A stretch of 9,973 bases of DNA, taken from Burkholderiales bacterium UBA4615 (GTDB taxonomy: Bacteria; Pseudomonadota; Gammaproteobacteria; Burkholderiales; Burkholderiaceae_E). Of this stretch, positions 1-7,228 are shown one piece after another (positions within the stretch are counted from its first letter, which is position 1; each line of letters starts with the position of its first letter). Location of the stretch: positions 18,634 to 28,606 of the forward strand of contig DGIT01000138.1 of NCBI GenBank assembly GCA_002386465.1, given 5' to 3'. The position numbers were made by a program, and so were the translations under genes. The notes beneath the pieces were generated by a model. It saw only the letters and a program-made list of their open reading frames with translations. It ran no database searches and had not been told where the DNA came from.

Positions 1-1272
1 GCCGGCCGCACCGAGTTGCCCAGGCGAGCCTCCGGAACCGAATCCGCCTGGCTGCTGACCAGGCGCGAACCCCTGCTGCCCGAAGCCGCCCTGCCCGAAC
101 TGCCCCCCTGCCTGACCGATACCGCCCTGAGCGGCCTGGTCGCTGACCAGCACGGCACGCAACACTTGCACCAGGCGTACCGCCTCGGCGTTGCGCAGGT
201 ACACCACGCGAATATTTCCGGGCTCGCTGGACGGTTGATCCAGACGGGAAATCAGGCTCTTGGCCAGATTCATGCGCGCAGGACTGGCTGCACGAAGCAT
301 GATCGAATTGATTCGGGTGTCGGCCATCACCGAAACGCGCTGCCCAGGGTCGACCGTTGCGCCGGGCGCACCGCCCGCGCGGGCGGTATCGTCGAGCAGC
401 CGCGCCACCTGCATCGCCACATCCGAAGCCAGGCCGTTGCGCACCGACACCACCTCCACCTCTCCCGAGGCAGGGCTGTCCAAGGTGGCAATGATGCGGG
501 CAACCCGCTGCAGGTTCGAGGCGTAGTCTGTGATGACCAGCGCGTTATTGTTGGGATACGCCACGATGGTGTTATTGGGCGCGATCAGCGGGCGCAGTAC
601 CGGTACCAGGTTGGACGCGGATTCGTAATTCAGCCGGAAGATCTGCGTGACGATCTGGTCGCCACCCGGCGCCGCACGACCGACCCCGACTGGCCCGGCT
701 TGCAGCTTGGCATCAGCCTCAGGCACAACGCGGGCCACGGAACCGGACTCGACAATCGAAAACCCCTGCAGCCGCAAGGTGGACTGCAACAGCTCGTAGG
801 CCTTTTGCGCCGAGACCGGCTTGGGCGTCTCAAGCGTGATCTTGCCGCGCACCCGCGGATCAATGATGAACGTCTTGTTGAGCAGATGGCCGAACGCACC
901 GACCACCGAGTCGATGTCAGCATCCTTGAAGTTGAGCGCAATGGGCTGACCGGATTCAGGTTTCGGTGCAGCCCGTGGCGCTTCGCGCTCGGCGACCGGT
1001 TGTGCCGACGCAGGGGCCGGTGTCGAAGCCGCCGCCGGTGCGGACGCTGTGCGCTTGCGCGAGGTGCTGCGCGGTGAATCGTCTTTGGTTTGCGCCTGGG
1101 CTGCGATCAGCATATCGGGCAGCACTGCGAGCCCTGCACACGTGAGGGCGAGGCTCCAGAGCCAGACGCGCAGGCGCGGGTTCAAAGCAGCGGCGCTGCT
1201 GTCATGCAGGCGAGCAGACGCCACTGCGCTAGGCAGTCGCCTGATGCCTGTCTGTCCATGCCACCACGCCAT
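1..1272 (-). CDS. gspD: GspD, type II secretion system outer-membrane secretin (partial; C-terminal part beyond left edge)
   Basis: Forms the outer-membrane channel of the T2SS. The 424 visible codons run without a stop to the window edge. A hydrophobic signal segment lies at about residues 36-58 (VWLWSLALTCAGLAV), with likely cleavage near the AAQAQ stretch at 57-61. A charged Ala/Pro linker follows (about 62-108). Then come periplasmic domains: N0 from about 109 (PIALNFKDADIDSVVGAFG), N1 at about 206-268 (QIFRLNYESASNLVPVLRPL, with NNNALVITDYASNL), N2 at about 269-346 and the start of N3 at about 353 (NIRVVYLRNAEAVRLVQVLR). From about 379 the protein becomes a Gly/Gln/Phe-rich stretch that is still running at the edge. 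The secretin channel domain is not visible. The ATG at 1272 lies 12 nt after the gspN stop and has only a weak ribosome site. A TTG at 1185 would give a more conventional signal peptide of about 31 residues. Family assignment is firm; the exact start is not. Confidence 0.95.
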   Translation of the reverse strand, partial: MAWWHGQTGIRRLPSAVASARLHDSSAAALNPRLRVWLWSLALTCAGLAVLPDMLIAAQAQTKDDSPRSTSRKRTASAPAAASTPAPASAQPVAEREAPRAAPKPESGQPIALNFKDADIDSVVGAFGHLLNKTFIIDPRVRGKITLETPKPVSAQKAYELLQSTLRLQGFSIVESGSVARVVPEADAKLQAGPVGVGRAAPGGDQIVTQIFRLNYESASNLVPVLRPLIAPNNTIVAYPNNNALVITDYASNLQRVARIIATLDSPASGEVEVVSVRNGLASDVAMQVARLLDDTARAGGAPGATVDPGQRVSVMADTRINSIMLRAASPARMNLAKSLISRLDQPSSEPGNIRVVYLRNAEAVRLVQVLRAVLVSDQAAQGGIGQAGGQFGQGGFGQQGFAPGQQPGGFGSGGSPGQLGAAG

Positions 1273-1284
1273 CAGACCCAATGC

Positions 1285-2172
1285 TCAGGCTCCTATCTTG
1301 ATCAGGGTACGCTCCCCTTCGCGTCGGCCCAGCAAACCGAGCAGCGGCATCAAGCGCAGCTTTTCGGATTCTTCCGCCCGCGCTTCGGCCAGGAACTGCA
1401 GCCCTGAGCGCGCATTCCAGCGCCCCTTACCCTCAAGCAGGAGCGGGCCGGAGAGTGTATGCATGGTGAGATCCGCCTGCGACCCCGACCCGACCACCTG
1501 AACCCTGTAAGCGCCCAACGGACGAACCGGGGTGAGCGCGGAAGCCGCATGGGAGAGCTCGATCGCTACACGGCCCTCAAAGCGACCATCGCGCACCGTG
1601 AGCGCATCCCACGTGATCGCCAGCGATCCAGTGGGCCGGATTGTAGTCCACGGCGACCCCAAGCGCTCCAAGGACATGGCCGGCAGCATGAGCGCACCAG
1701 GCGTGGCCTGCCATTCCCCGAGCCGCCCGCTCAACTGGACAGGCTGGGCCATGCTGTCGTGTTCGATCCGCGCTTGCAGCTGGCCAATCAGCAGTGCGGC
1801 GGGCGAGACGTTCCAGGCAAAGGCGCCTGGGATGGCCATGCCGGGCACGGTGCTGACCATGGGACGACCGCCTGCAGCCTCTGCCTGCGCCGCAGATTCA
1901 CGCAGATCGGCCAGGACGATCCGCGCACGACCGTTCCAGACCGTACCGCTTGCGTCCGACAACCTTACCCGCCCTTCTGTGAGCCGCGACACCACGGTGT
2001 CCAACAGACTGGCAGGTGCCTGCCAGAGCACGACCGCCAACACGGCGCTCAGTCCGGCCAGCACCAAGGCGACGATCCAGCCTCTCCTGAACGTAGGCGC
2101 CATGCGCGGCAGACCCGTGCGCAGGCTTGGCAGGCGCAGGTTTGGACGGGCCAGAGCACGGGGAGAGGCCAT
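1285..2172 (-). CDS. gspN: GspN, type II secretion system protein N
   Basis: Accessory inner-membrane T2SS protein of 295 residues, found in a subset of systems; its precise role is poorly defined. It has a basic N-terminus, one membrane segment at about residues 32-51 (GWIVALVLAGLSAVLAVVLW) and a periplasmic domain. The family signature LSDASGTVWNGRA lies at about 71-83. Mature-domain segments such as LGAYRVQVVGSGSQADL and LLEGKGRWNARSGLQFLAEA are also typical of GspN. The ATG at 2172 lies 6 nt after the gspM stop. An internal ATG at 2103 (MAPTFRRGW) would shorten the protein to 272 residues, closer to the usual family length, but has no better ribosome site. It sits between gspM and gspD in the same operon. 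Confidence 0.92.
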   Translation of the reverse strand: MASPRALARPNLRLPSLRTGLPRMAPTFRRGWIVALVLAGLSAVLAVVLWQAPASLLDTVVSRLTEGRVRLSDASGTVWNGRARIVLADLRESAAQAEAAGGRPMVSTVPGMAIPGAFAWNVSPAALLIGQLQARIEHDSMAQPVQLSGRLGEWQATPGALMLPAMSLERLGSPWTTIRPTGSLAITWDALTVRDGRFEGRVAIELSHAASALTPVRPLGAYRVQVVGSGSQADLTMHTLSGPLLLEGKGRWNARSGLQFLAEARAEESEKLRLMPLLGLLGRREGERTLIKIGA

Positions 2173-2178
2173 GGGGTC

Positions 2179-2691
2179 TCAGGGCTCCCGGCGCGCTGAT
2201 TCAAGCGTCAGTCGCACGGCCGCCATACCCGGGGTGGCTTCCCGCTCGATCGCCACATCGACAGCACGCAGTCTGGTTTCCCGCAACGCCGCGTCAAACC
2301 AGGTCAAAAACGACTGAAAGGGCACGCCCTTGAACCGCAGATCGATCAGCTCTCCGGAGGCAGACAGCTGGGTCATCTGGGACTTCAGGCCGGCCGCTTC
2401 GATCGACTGCTCAAGCAGAGCCTTGATCTGCTGTGTCGACTCGGCAGGTTGCGCCGACTGTCCAGCCAGCTGCCGGGCTTCGGCAGCGAGCGATTCGATC
2501 TGAGCCAGTTGCGTACGCAGGCCGGGCAACTCAGTTTGCAGACGCTGGCGTCCGAGCCAGGCGGGTTCAAAGGCGACCAGGTAAAGGATTCCAATCAGGC
2601 TGAGGAAGGTGCCCGCCCCTACCAGCCGACGCTCCCTGGGTTGCAGCGCAGCCCAGGCACGCACCACTCGCTCAAGCAGGCCGCTCGCCAT
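2179..2691 (-). CDS. gspM: GspM, type II secretion system inner-membrane platform protein
   Basis: A 170-residue bitopic inner-membrane protein that partners GspL in the T2SS assembly platform. The cytoplasmic N-terminus carries the family motif LQPRERR (about 16-22). A single membrane segment follows (about 24-41), then a heptad-like, probably coiled-coil stretch rich in Leu, Gln and Glu (about 48-78), and a C-terminal ferredoxin-like domain (about 98-166, including LSASGELIDLRFKGVPFQSF). The frame is open 16 codons further upstream, but the ATG at 2691 is preferred. It sits 1 nt after the gspL stop (TGACATG), has an AGGG site 5 nt upstream, and gives the family's usual N-terminus and length. 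Translational coupling to gspL is likely. Confidence 0.94.
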   Translation of the reverse strand: MASGLLERVVRAWAALQPRERRLVGAGTFLSLIGILYLVAFEPAWLGRQRLQTELPGLRTQLAQIESLAAEARQLAGQSAQPAESTQQIKALLEQSIEAAGLKSQMTQLSASGELIDLRFKGVPFQSFLTWFDAALRETRLRAVDVAIEREATPGMAAVRLTLESARREP

Positions 2692-2692
2692 G

Positions 2693-3946
2693 TCAGCCCT
2701 GCAGCCCGACCGTGGCGGTCGGCTCACGGTCATTGTCAAATTCGAGCTTCAGGCCCGCACGCGTGCACGCCTGACGCAGCTGCTCGCGCGCAGCGCGGCC
2801 ATCGACGCGTTCGGGCCGAAAACGCACTTTGAGGCGACCGTCACGAAATTCCATCGCTGCCAGCGCATCGGTGCCTGCAGACCCCAGCGCTTCGCCCAGT
2901 CGCCCCAGCAGCGGCAGAAAATCATCCGGACCACTTTGGCCGCTGCGGCTGCGTAGCGCCGCTACCTGACGGGTCATCTGCAAGACCGGATCGACCACGA
3001 CCTGGGTGCCTGGAAACGCCGCGCGAAAGGTGGATTCCATCGCTGCGCGCAGGGCATTGCGCTCGCGTGCGAGCTGGCCCCACTGCAGATTCAGCCCCAC
3101 CAGCGCCGCCACGGCACAGGCAGCGGCCAGTGCTGCGGGCACCCGCCAGACCCGAGCATCGAACGAAGCCATCAGCCGCTTGGACGCGCCGGCTCGACCC
3201 GCCAGCAGATCAATCGGCGAGGTCTGCGGCGCCTGCAGTGGCGCCACCGTGACCGGCAGTGCCAGCGCAGCCCCAGCCGCCTGGGCGGGACCCTCCCATT
3301 GCGGCTCATCGATCTGAATGTTCAGGCCTTGCGGTCGCTGCGTCGTGGCGAGCGCCGCGCCGAGCAGGTCGGTGAGGGCCTCGGTGCGCTGAGCCGGATT
3401 GTCGGGCGCACGCCAGCCTAATCCGGTCACGGTTCCAGTACGCAAAACGATAGCCTGGCTCGTGCACGCCACGGACCAGCATGCCGACGCATCCGGCTCG
3501 GGCAGCACCAACTGCGCGGGCCACGCCGAGAGTACGCGCATCTTGCGCGACTCGAACCAACCGATGACGGTCTCAAGCCATTCCCGATCAATGACCGCGA
3601 CCAGCCTGCGGCCATCTTCCATCGGCGGACCCGGCACCACCGCGCAGGCCGCAACGTCTTGCAGCAGCGACTCCTCGATCACATTGGGCAGGGCTTGCGC
3701 CAGACGCGAGCCGGACAAGGCGGGCACGACGGGGGTGAGGAGCGTGACGTCGCGGGCGTCGAAGATCAGACGCACGCGGTTCGTGCCTTGAAGCGCTTCG
3801 AGTGACACGCGTTCGTAGCCCCCAGTACCCACGGGCGGCGCACGCATCGCCAGCAGCAGCGCCTCGGAACCGAGGCCTTGCTCGCCCTCGCTGCGCGGGG
3901 GCACCCAGACGATCGCGTCGCCGCGTTTCAGCGGCGCAGCTGCCAT
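2693..3946 (-). CDS. gspL: GspL, type II secretion system inner-membrane platform protein
   Basis: A 417-residue protein that links the cytoplasmic ATPase GspE to the inner-membrane platform and to GspM. The N-terminal actin-like cytoplasmic domain (about 1-245) includes RVRLIFDARDVTLLTPVVPA and ALPNVIEESLLQDV, and ends at the family's IDLLAG motif (245-250). One membrane segment lies at about 269-287. The periplasmic ferredoxin-like domain follows (about 295-417), with the DALAAMEFRDGRLKVRF strand typical of the family. The ATG at 3946 overlaps the end of gspK by 19 nt and has a GAGG site 4 nt upstream. Length is normal for GspL. gspE, its expected partner gene, is not in this window. Confidence 0.95.
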   Translation of the reverse strand: MAAAPLKRGDAIVWVPPRSEGEQGLGSEALLLAMRAPPVGTGGYERVSLEALQGTNRVRLIFDARDVTLLTPVVPALSGSRLAQALPNVIEESLLQDVAACAVVPGPPMEDGRRLVAVIDREWLETVIGWFESRKMRVLSAWPAQLVLPEPDASACWSVACTSQAIVLRTGTVTGLGWRAPDNPAQRTEALTDLLGAALATTQRPQGLNIQIDEPQWEGPAQAAGAALALPVTVAPLQAPQTSPIDLLAGRAGASKRLMASFDARVWRVPAALAAACAVAALVGLNLQWGQLARERNALRAAMESTFRAAFPGTQVVVDPVLQMTRQVAALRSRSGQSGPDDFLPLLGRLGEALGSAGTDALAAMEFRDGRLKVRFRPERVDGRAAREQLRQACTRAGLKLEFDNDREPTATVGLQG

Positions 3947-4857
3947 AGCACCTCGACTCGATCGTTCGTCCGCTCCAACAGGGTCTCGCTTTGCGACTCA
4001 ACTCGTTCGTAGCGTATCACCCCCGTCACCGAGAAGAATGAGGAGCCGACGGCCAGCAGCGTGGGGTTCAGCACCGGTCGGCTGTCCATGTCGTTGGCCG
4101 CCTGCTCGAGGGTGCGATAGAAGGTGCGCTCACGCCTGGCCACGAATCGTCGAGCGCCCGCCAGGTCAAGCGATGGCACCAGCGCGGCGATCACCTCCGC
4201 AGGCGCGGTATTGATGTTGACTGGAGTGCCGCGCGGCAGCACCGTCACGAAGGGTTCGAGCGAGGTCACCAGCGTGGGGTCGATCCCGTTGATATCGAGC
4301 AAATCGGCCACGCGCGTGATCGGCAGGCGCGTGGCCGGGATAGTCTTGCCCTCGGTCATCACGGGCATCGACTGCATCACGCGCCGTCCAATCAGCTCGG
4401 CCATCGATTCGGGTCGACCGACGGTCGTCAGCAGCTTGCGCAAGGCTGCCATATGGACATCCGACGCCTGCCCGGCACCTGCGGCGAGCGCATTCAGGTT
4501 GAACAATGACTGCGCGTCGGTGATCCGCCCCGCCAGCACGGCGTTACGCGCCCCTTCGTCGAGCTTTGCACCGGCCGTTACGGTTTCATCCAGTCGGGTC
4601 TCGACCACTGGAATCGCCCAGGGCTCCCCCAGATGATCGACCGGACCTGAGCGCAGGTCGGCCCGCAAAATCACCTTGGCCCAGTCGAGTGCCGCCCGCT
4701 CGATCCATCGGCTTTGCGACATCGCCAGACGATTTTCAACCGATCGCACCGTAACGTGCTCACGCCAGAAGAGCCCCGACACGACGATGGACGCCAGGGT
4801 CACGACCAGCATCGCGGTAATGATCGCAGCGCCCTGCTGCATCGCGCGCCCGCTCAC
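3928..4857 (-). CDS. gspK: GspK, minor pseudopilin
   Basis: The largest minor pseudopilin (309 residues), expected at the tip of the T2SS pseudopilus with GspI and GspJ. The leader is short and prepilin peptidase should cut after Gly9 (AMQQG|AAIITAMLVV), followed by a hydrophobic helix to about residue 29. As is usual for GspK, the mature protein has no Glu at position 5. The globular part shows GspK hallmarks: DHLGEPWA, ITDAQSLFNLNAL (112-124), the helix-hairpin-helix-like LPRGTPVNINTAPAEVI (207-223) and SSFFSVTGVI near the end. I chose the GTG at 4857 because an AAGGA site lies 6 nt upstream. A TTG at 4863, touching the gspJ stop, and an ATG at 4842 are alternatives. The first would place the ribosome site directly against the start codon. 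Confidence 0.94.
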   Translation of the reverse strand: MSGRAMQQGAAIITAMLVVTLASIVVSGLFWREHVTVRSVENRLAMSQSRWIERAALDWAKVILRADLRSGPVDHLGEPWAIPVVETRLDETVTAGAKLDEGARNAVLAGRITDAQSLFNLNALAAGAGQASDVHMAALRKLLTTVGRPESMAELIGRRVMQSMPVMTEGKTIPATRLPITRVADLLDINGIDPTLVTSLEPFVTVLPRGTPVNINTAPAEVIAALVPSLDLAGARRFVARRERTFYRTLEQAANDMDSRPVLNPTLLAVGSSFFSVTGVIRYERVESQSETLLERTNDRVEVLWQLRR

Positions 4858-4859
4858 AC

Positions 4860-5723
4860 TCAATCCTTCACCGGCAAGATGCGCTGCAGCACCTGACCGT
4901 CATCGCGCACGATGCGCACCTGCAATCCGGTGACCTGCACCGGGCCGGCCGCGTTGGCTGCGCCAGGCGCAGCCGGTGTTTGCGGGGCCGCTTGCGGCTC
5001 GCCAGGTTGCACGGTCGGCTGCGCGGGCTGGCTCACGGTCAGCCGCCCCACCAGACTTTCCGCTGCCACCCAGCCCTGTCCCGCGATCCAGCCCTGCATC
5101 TGCATCGAGGCCACCCGACCGAGAATCGGCTGCCAGACCAGACCATCTGCCGCCGGCGAATCCAGGCCACCTGCCGCCCGACCCGGCGCATCAGCGGGAG
5201 CTGAACTGCGCGGGGCTGGCTGCCCCATCCCGCCCTCCACCGTCGGTACAGCCCAGATGCCAAAGCCACGCTCCAGCACGCCATTGCGCAAACGCCACGC
5301 GACCTGCTGCACCTGAGTCGGCTCGGCGGTTCGGCCAGACTCCCGCAGCAGCAGCAGGGACGCTGCGGGCTGCTCGCCCGAGACTGTGAAGTTGATGGCA
5401 GGTGTGGGCAAACGCAGCAGACGCACCGACCAGGTCTTGCGCAGGTCATCGTCCAGTTGCGCAAAGGCCAGTGTCAGGGAACGCAATTCGTCCGAGGCCG
5501 CCACGATCCTCTGGCGCGATGTGAGCACCGAATCCAGACCTCGCCAGGCCAGCAGTGCCAGGACCGCCAGCAAGGTCGTCGCGATCAGCAGTTCGATCAG
5601 CGTGAAGCCACGCCTGCGTCGGCGCGCTCGTTCGCCTGCCCGACACCGCCCGCCGTCGAGCGCAAGGGGGCCTCGCCCAGGTCGGGCAACGGCACACACC
5701 AACGGCGACACGCTCGGCCTCAT
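4860..5723 (-). CDS. gspJ: GspJ, minor pseudopilin
   Basis: Minor pseudopilin of 287 residues, expected in the GspI-J-K tip complex. The cleavage motif is RRRRRG|FTLIEL, with Gly39 before the cut and Glu at mature position 5, followed by a hydrophobic helix (about 40-60). AFAQLDDDLRKTW and VAWRLRNGVLERG are typical of the family. Two Pro/Ala-rich segments, about 164-193 and 231-261, interrupt the globular domain and make the protein longer than most GspJ. The open frame extends 51 codons upstream, but the ATG at 5723 shares one base with the gspI stop (TGATG), pointing to coupled re-initiation. No clear ribosome site is seen. The 39-residue leader is unusually long; the only nearer alternatives are GTG or TTG codons within the first nine codons. 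Confidence 0.93.
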   Translation of the reverse strand: MRPSVSPLVCAVARPGRGPLALDGGRCRAGERARRRRRGFTLIELLIATTLLAVLALLAWRGLDSVLTSRQRIVAASDELRSLTLAFAQLDDDLRKTWSVRLLRLPTPAINFTVSGEQPAASLLLLRESGRTAEPTQVQQVAWRLRNGVLERGFGIWAVPTVEGGMGQPAPRSSAPADAPGRAAGGLDSPAADGLVWQPILGRVASMQMQGWIAGQGWVAAESLVGRLTVSQPAQPTVQPGEPQAAPQTPAAPGAANAAGPVQVTGLQVRIVRDDGQVLQRILPVKD

Positions 5724-6091
5724 CACGGCAGATTGGTGGCAAAGCCCACGAGCCGCGACAGCCGCACCCGCGCGCCCTCGGTCGGATAGACGCTGATTTC
5801 GACGCGACGGAACTGCGGATTCGGGGTGGCGAAGACATCTTCGTCGCACACCAGTTGCACCTCGGCTTGTGAGCAATCGAAGCTGCGCCGGCCCTGGTTG
5901 GGAAACTCACCCTGAATGCGAATCTGAGCCAGCCGGTTTTCCGCGCTCCAGAGCGCGAGCGTGCGCTGACGCAAGTCGAGCGCGCTGGTCGACATGGAGG
6001 CCGTGGCGCGCAACGATGCCATCAGCGCCACCGCCACGATCGTGAGAGCCACCAGCACCTCGACCAGCGTGAAGCCCTTGCGCACCCGCAC
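5723..6091 (-). CDS. gspI: GspI, minor pseudopilin
   Basis: Minor pseudopilin (122 residues from the chosen start), which nucleates the pseudopilus tip with GspJ and GspK. Leader MRVRKG, then cleavage before FTLVEVLVALTIVAVAL, with Glu at mature position 5. LALWSAENRLAQIRI (about 45-59) is the classic GspI segment just after the membrane helix. Two cysteines (73 and 82) could form a disulfide in the periplasm. I chose the GTG at 6091 because AGGG lies about 4 nt upstream, the leader has the usual 6 residues and the total length matches the family. The same frame has an ATG at 6157 that overlaps gspH by 32 nt, has no ribosome site and would give a 28-residue leader. Given the long leaders of GspH and GspJ it cannot be excluded. 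Confidence 0.93.
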   Translation of the reverse strand: MRVRKGFTLVEVLVALTIVAVALMASLRATASMSTSALDLRQRTLALWSAENRLAQIRIQGEFPNQGRRSFDCSQAEVQLVCDEDVFATPNPQFRRVEISVYPTEGARVRLSRLVGFATNLP

Positions 6092-6125
6092 ACCGCCCTG
6101 CGGACGTGGTGACCTGCCTGTGCGT

Positions 6126-6644
6126 TCAGTCGACGACTTCAAAGGCACCCAGGCCATTGGCCATAATGCTTACGGCCGCTTCGGGCCGCTGCAGCACCAC
6201 GCGATACGGCGCTTCGACGAGGTCGCGACCGAACTCGAGCACCCTGCGCCCATCGGGCCGATCGACCGCCACGCGCGTTTCCGAGGCCCAGGGTCGTGCC
6301 CGCAGGTCGCCGTCATCCGTAATCGGGCGCCACTGGCGATCGCGAAAGACCACAAACCGAAAACCGCTGCCGTCCGCCTCAAAGCGAATCGGTGCACCGC
6401 GCACCTGCGCTTCTTCACGCGCCAGAGACAGCAACTGGGCCAGTCGATCCGCATCAGCGCGCAATTCACGCTGAGGACTGGGCGCAGCCGACATCGTGAC
6501 CATGCCCGCCACCACACCAATCACCACCAGCACGACCATGAGCTCGATCAGCGTGAAGCCCGCTGTACGGGCCAGCGACCTTTTGAGCCCGCGAGTCGCT
6601 GGTCTGACAGCAGCGGCCTCATGCGGCGCCCGCCTGCGGGACAT
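6126..6644 (-). CDS. gspH: GspH, minor pseudopilin
   Basis: Minor pseudopilin (172 residues), thought to connect the GspI-J-K tip to the GspG filament. Prepilin cleavage is predicted after Gly29 (ARTAG|FTLIELMVVL), with Glu at mature position 5 and a hydrophobic helix to about residue 50. LADRL/LLSLAREEAQVRGAPIRF-type sequence (about 62-88) and the C-terminal VLQRPEAAVSIMANGLGAF are typical of the GspH domain. The ATG at 6644 is the only ATG before the cleavage site. A GTG 4 codons upstream (6656) is possible. No good ribosome site is seen, but the gspG stop is only 26 nt away. The 29-residue basic leader is long for a pseudopilin and cannot be shortened with any in-frame ATG, GTG or TTG. Confidence 0.94.
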   Translation of the reverse strand: MSRRRAPHEAAAVRPATRGLKRSLARTAGFTLIELMVVLVVIGVVAGMVTMSAAPSPQRELRADADRLAQLLSLAREEAQVRGAPIRFEADGSGFRFVVFRDRQWRPITDDGDLRARPWASETRVAVDRPDGRRVLEFGRDLVEAPYRVVLQRPEAAVSIMANGLGAFEVVD

Positions 6645-6670
6645 GCCGCCGCACACGGTGCGCTGCCCGA

Positions 6671-7144
6671 TCAGAGGGCCCAGGAACCGATGTCGGCCTC
6701 GACACCGGTGCCACCGGCCTGTCCGTCGGCGCCCAGACTGAATACGTCGATCTCGCCCCGCACACCAGGGTTGAGATACTGGTAAGGGCGGCCCCAGGGA
6801 TCGTTGGGCACCTTGTCCAGATAGGATTTCCAGTTGGCTGGCACCGGCCCCGCCGTAGGCCGCACCACCAGCGCCTGCAAGCCCTGCTCCGTCGTGGGAT
6901 AGCGGGAGTTGTCCAGTCGGTACAGCTTGAGCGCCTGCATGACCTGAGCAATGTCCTGGCGCGCGGCCACCACACGAGCCTCGTCAGGTCGACTCATGAC
7001 ACGCGGCACCACCAGAGCAGCCAGCACCCCGAGGATCATGATGACCACCATGAGCTCGATGAGCGTGAAGCCGCGCATGCTGCGCGAAGTGCCTGCCGAA
7101 GCGGCCGTCCATCCTTTCTGCATCGTCTGTTTGCCCCGCGGCAT
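6671..7144 (-). CDS. gspG: GspG, major pseudopilin
   Basis: Major subunit of the T2SS pseudopilus, the periplasmic filament that drives substrates through the secretin. It has 157 residues; cleavage after Gly25 (SMRG|FTLIELMVVIMILGVL) leaves a 132-residue mature protein of typical size. Family hallmarks are the helix ARQDIAQVMQALKLYRLDN, the segment RYPTTEQGLQALV, DKVPNDPWGRPYQYLNPG, and the C-terminal calcium-binding loop EIDVFSLGADGQAGG...ADIGSW (about 131-155). It is the first gene of the minus-strand gsp operon. Possible starts are GTG 7147, ATG 7144 (chosen), ATG 7123 and ATG 7075. The last would leave only a 3-residue leader. Ribosome sites are weak at all of them, so the start is less certain than the identity. 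Confidence 0.96.
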   Translation of the reverse strand: MPRGKQTMQKGWTAASAGTSRSMRGFTLIELMVVIMILGVLAALVVPRVMSRPDEARVVAARQDIAQVMQALKLYRLDNSRYPTTEQGLQALVVRPTAGPVPANWKSYLDKVPNDPWGRPYQYLNPGVRGEIDVFSLGADGQAGGTGVEADIGSWAL

Positions 7145-7228
7145 CACCCGAGAATAAGAAAACTATGATAACAGTGGGCGTTGAAGGTACTTTTCCCATC
7201 CTCTCACGCCCATCGGCCTGATTCGACC
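7145..7228. promoter_or_regulatory. Divergent gspG/gspC intergenic region, probable promoters
   Basis: An 84-base gap separates the divergent gspG and gspC starts. It holds the least GC-rich stretch nearby (about 7151-7172). TATGAT at 7164-7169 is a good -10 candidate for gspC on the plus strand. On the minus strand the same bases give TATCAT, and TATTCT is at 7151-7156. I see no convincing -35 hexamer at 16-18 bp spacing for either direction, so exact promoters are not assigned. A shared control region for the whole secretion cluster is an inference from the gene arrangement. Confidence 0.4.

Noticed and set aside
16..1077. Long plus-strand open frame (353 codons) opposite gspD
   Set aside because: It is the complement of a well-supported secretin gene. 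The translation is Arg/His/Gly rich with no recognisable domain, as expected for antisense frames in GC-rich DNA.
1459..2317. Overlapping plus-strand open frames opposite gspN and gspM
   Set aside because: Antisense shadows of recognised T2SS genes, with no ribosome site and no family features.
5994..6785. Plus-strand open frame (263 codons) across gspI, gspH and gspG
   Set aside because: It spans three confidently identified pseudopilin genes on the other strand and has a composition typical of a shadow frame.
5600..7075. A motif like GATCAGCGTGAAGCC repeated four times (near 5597, 6061, 6547 and 7059)
   Set aside because: It is the complement of the conserved codons for the GFTLIEL/GFTLVEV cleavage motif in four pseudopilins, so protein conservation explains it; it is not a DNA repeat element.
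7181..7228. TTG start extending GspC by 16 residues
   Set aside because: No ribosome site, a rare start codon, and the ATG at 7229 places the membrane segment at the expected distance from the N-terminus.
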